Under the pieces are notes generated by a model. That model searched no databases and was not told the origin of the DNA. It was given only the letters and a program-made list of their open reading frames with translations. 64,000 nt of DNA, taken from the NCBI GenBank assembly GCA_965153455.1, contig OZ234504.1, forward strand, positions 2,728,001 through 2,792,000. The letters are read 5' to 3'. The DNA comes from Sphagnum compactum (lineage: Eukaryota; Bryophyta; Sphagnopsida; Sphagnales). Both the position numbers and the translations under genes were made by a program. Numbering within the stretch: position 1 is the first letter of the stretch; each line of letters starts with the position of its first letter. Shown piece by piece: positions 62,301 to 64,000 of the stretch.

Positions 62301-64000
62301 CTTCCTTTTTAAGAAAACCTCTAATTTCAGTTTTGACATTGTTTGGGTTTGTTTGGAGGGTTTTCTAACGGGGGTTTGAGCTCGTTTTTCAAATTTTTAC
62401 TGCTTCAATTTTGGTTTTAGTAATTTTTTTGAATGCAATAATCTTAAGGCCTAGTTTAGAAACTATTTCCAATTTCAAGGACACACTATAAATTCCTAAA
62501 TGATAAAAATTGTATGGGCACAAAATTTGTTAACAAATTAAAACATGGGTCTATATGTACGAAGTTCAACAACTAATTAAAATAAAACGTAACTATAAGG
62601 TTCAATTTACTTGTTAACTTTTCAAAAAAAAAAATCAACTTTCCCACCTAAAATTCATGTCTATGTTTTCATGATTTTTTTTTATGATTTTGGTTTTAGT
62701 TTCAAATCTAACAAAAGATTAATTTCCCAGCCCTACTTCTTGTGTCGATTCCAACAAAATGGTGTGAACTCAAGACGAGGTCATAAGAATTTAAAAGTTT
62801 AGTTTTTACCTTACAAACCAAATACCTTCATAACACTAGTGAAAATTTGCCAAATTTCTTCTAGTGTACTTAAATTCCATTGTCATGTGTAGTTGGTGGC
62901 AATTTTCCAAGTTCTTGCAACTTATAAATGCACATCCTCTAAAATTAGGGCATCATGTCATGCACGAGAATTTTTTTCCTATACCAAATTGTATCTTATT
63001 TATACACAAATGTAATGTCTTTTCCATGGCTTTGAGTGAAGTTAATCTATCTATGAAAAAAGGTTGTTTGATTATTATTTTTGGTTTGTTTGTCACATTA
63101 AATCTCCCCAATGACACTACAATTTGCCATGTTCTTAGTATTGTTGGAAAGCCATCGATGAGTAGGGGTGCACCAAGTTGGTTCCATCATGTTACAACCA
63201 ATCTATATGCCCACTAGGTCTTACTTTTTCAAAAACCCGAAACCCCTTCCTACTTCACATTTTTTGAAAATTAACACGCACCCCTACCTCATGACCAATG
63301 ATTTTAAAATTTTGGATATCCATAATTGGACCCAACGCAAGGATAATAACATTGTAAGGTGTTTTTCAAAAGCCCATATCAATAACCTTTTCATACCTAG
63401 ATTGTGCTATCTTCAAAAGTTCAAATTGCAATTTAAAAAAAAAAAATTCCTTGTAAATTTAAAAGATTTAAGATTGTTTTGTCAAAGCGTTAAAGACTTA
63501 GCAAAGACCCAACCTTGTAAGTCATTGTTAAAGACTTGGCATGTGCTTTTAAAAGGCTCTTCCAAAAACCTTGATAAAATAACCTTTTTATACCCATCCC
63601 AATTTTTGTTAGGATTTAGGGTATAAAAAGGGCAACCTTTGATTATTGGGTAAAGTTATTACCATTAATCACAAACCCTAACCCTCGCTCCCACTTCATA
63701 ATTGCCCCTCTTTAAGTTTCTAAGACCTAAACCTAGGCAATTCTTTAAATATCCTAAAACTAAAATAACTAGATCCATGCTATTCTTTGAATTTTTTATT
63801 TTCAAATACCTAGACCCAACTATGGTGGAAAATTTATTGAGTATTAAACAATTTTTTCACTGAAAAATCATTTAAATCAAAACTAAAAATTGTAATTGAA
63901 TGTGGTTGTGCTCTTAGTATTGTTGGAAAGCCTCAATGAATAGGATTTGGAGATTTTTAGACCTAAGGCGTGAGGAATGTTGAAATTTGAATAGTTTTTA
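59350..64000. other. 5' flank of eL34 and AT-rich spacer
   Basis: 59350-59660 should hold the eL34 promoter. Beyond this I see no gene. An 87-bp tandem duplication lies at 60378-60551. Words near 63150-63200 (atgagtaggggtgcaccaag) are the reverse complement of words in the HNL spacers. A short telomere-like acaaaccctaaccctcg occurs at 63671-63687. Confidence 0.6.
60378..60551. repeat. Tandem duplication of an 87-bp unit (two copies)
   Basis: The copies start attgaactctaa at 60378 and 60465 and end atgaaaacattgaa. They differ by a few substitutions (gatggtgatcc/gatgatgatcc, taagttcc/taaattcc). Confidence 0.9.

Overview
The window looks like nuclear DNA of a land plant: short GT-AG introns with recognisable splice sites, telo-box (AAACCCTA) sequences near gene starts, plant-type retrotransposon remnants, and AT-rich spacers around GC-richer gene islands. 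The dominant genes belong to the alpha/beta-hydrolase-NB-ARC-LRR (HNL) class of immune receptor, described from liverworts and other bryophyte lineages. A bryophyte or other early-diverging land plant is therefore my best inference, but I cannot name the species.

Layout. 1-5.7 kb: mostly non-coding, with a diverged direct repeat, a broken RRM gene and a two-exon lumazine synthase remnant. 6.6-17.4 kb: gene island with a small unknown organelle-targeted/membrane protein (+), a SARD4-type ornithine cyclodeaminase/mu-crystallin (-), a DUF2358 protein (-) and a PM41-like seed-maturation/LEA-like protein (-). 17.5-28 kb: gene-poor, with a degenerate ~80-bp array, the 3' end of a copia element with its LTR, and telomere-like repeats. 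28.0-53.3 kb: a ~12-kb direct tandem duplication (28774-40505 and 40506-53297). Each unit holds an HNL receptor gene, a 3' spacer and a gypsy integrase remnant. 53.3-57.9 kb: spacer with microsatellites. 57.97-59.35 kb: a complete four-exon eL34 ribosomal protein gene (-). 59.4-64 kb: non-coding and AT-rich.

The central system is the HNL pair. Both copies encode a hydrolase domain split over three exons, one NB-ARC exon with P-loop, kinase-2, RNBS-B, GLPL, RNBS-D and MHD-like motifs, and one LRR exon made of 72-bp (24-aa) units that are nearly identical in DNA. Copy 1 has about 31 units and copy 2 about 46. This difference explains almost all of the 1060-bp length difference between the two duplicated units. 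Variation sits mainly in the few codons of the exposed beta-strand, while the framework is nearly constant, so the array looks like a fast-shuffling recognition cassette. Both arrays are broken towards the 3' end: copy 1 by one in-frame stop, copy 2 by frameshifts and two C-to-T nonsense changes. The left breakpoint of the duplication lies downstream of the only candidate first exon (28055), so copy 2 appears to lack a start codon of its own.

SARD4 makes pipecolic acid, a systemic immunity signal in flowering plants, so two immunity-related functions share the window. I see no evidence that they are linked functionally.
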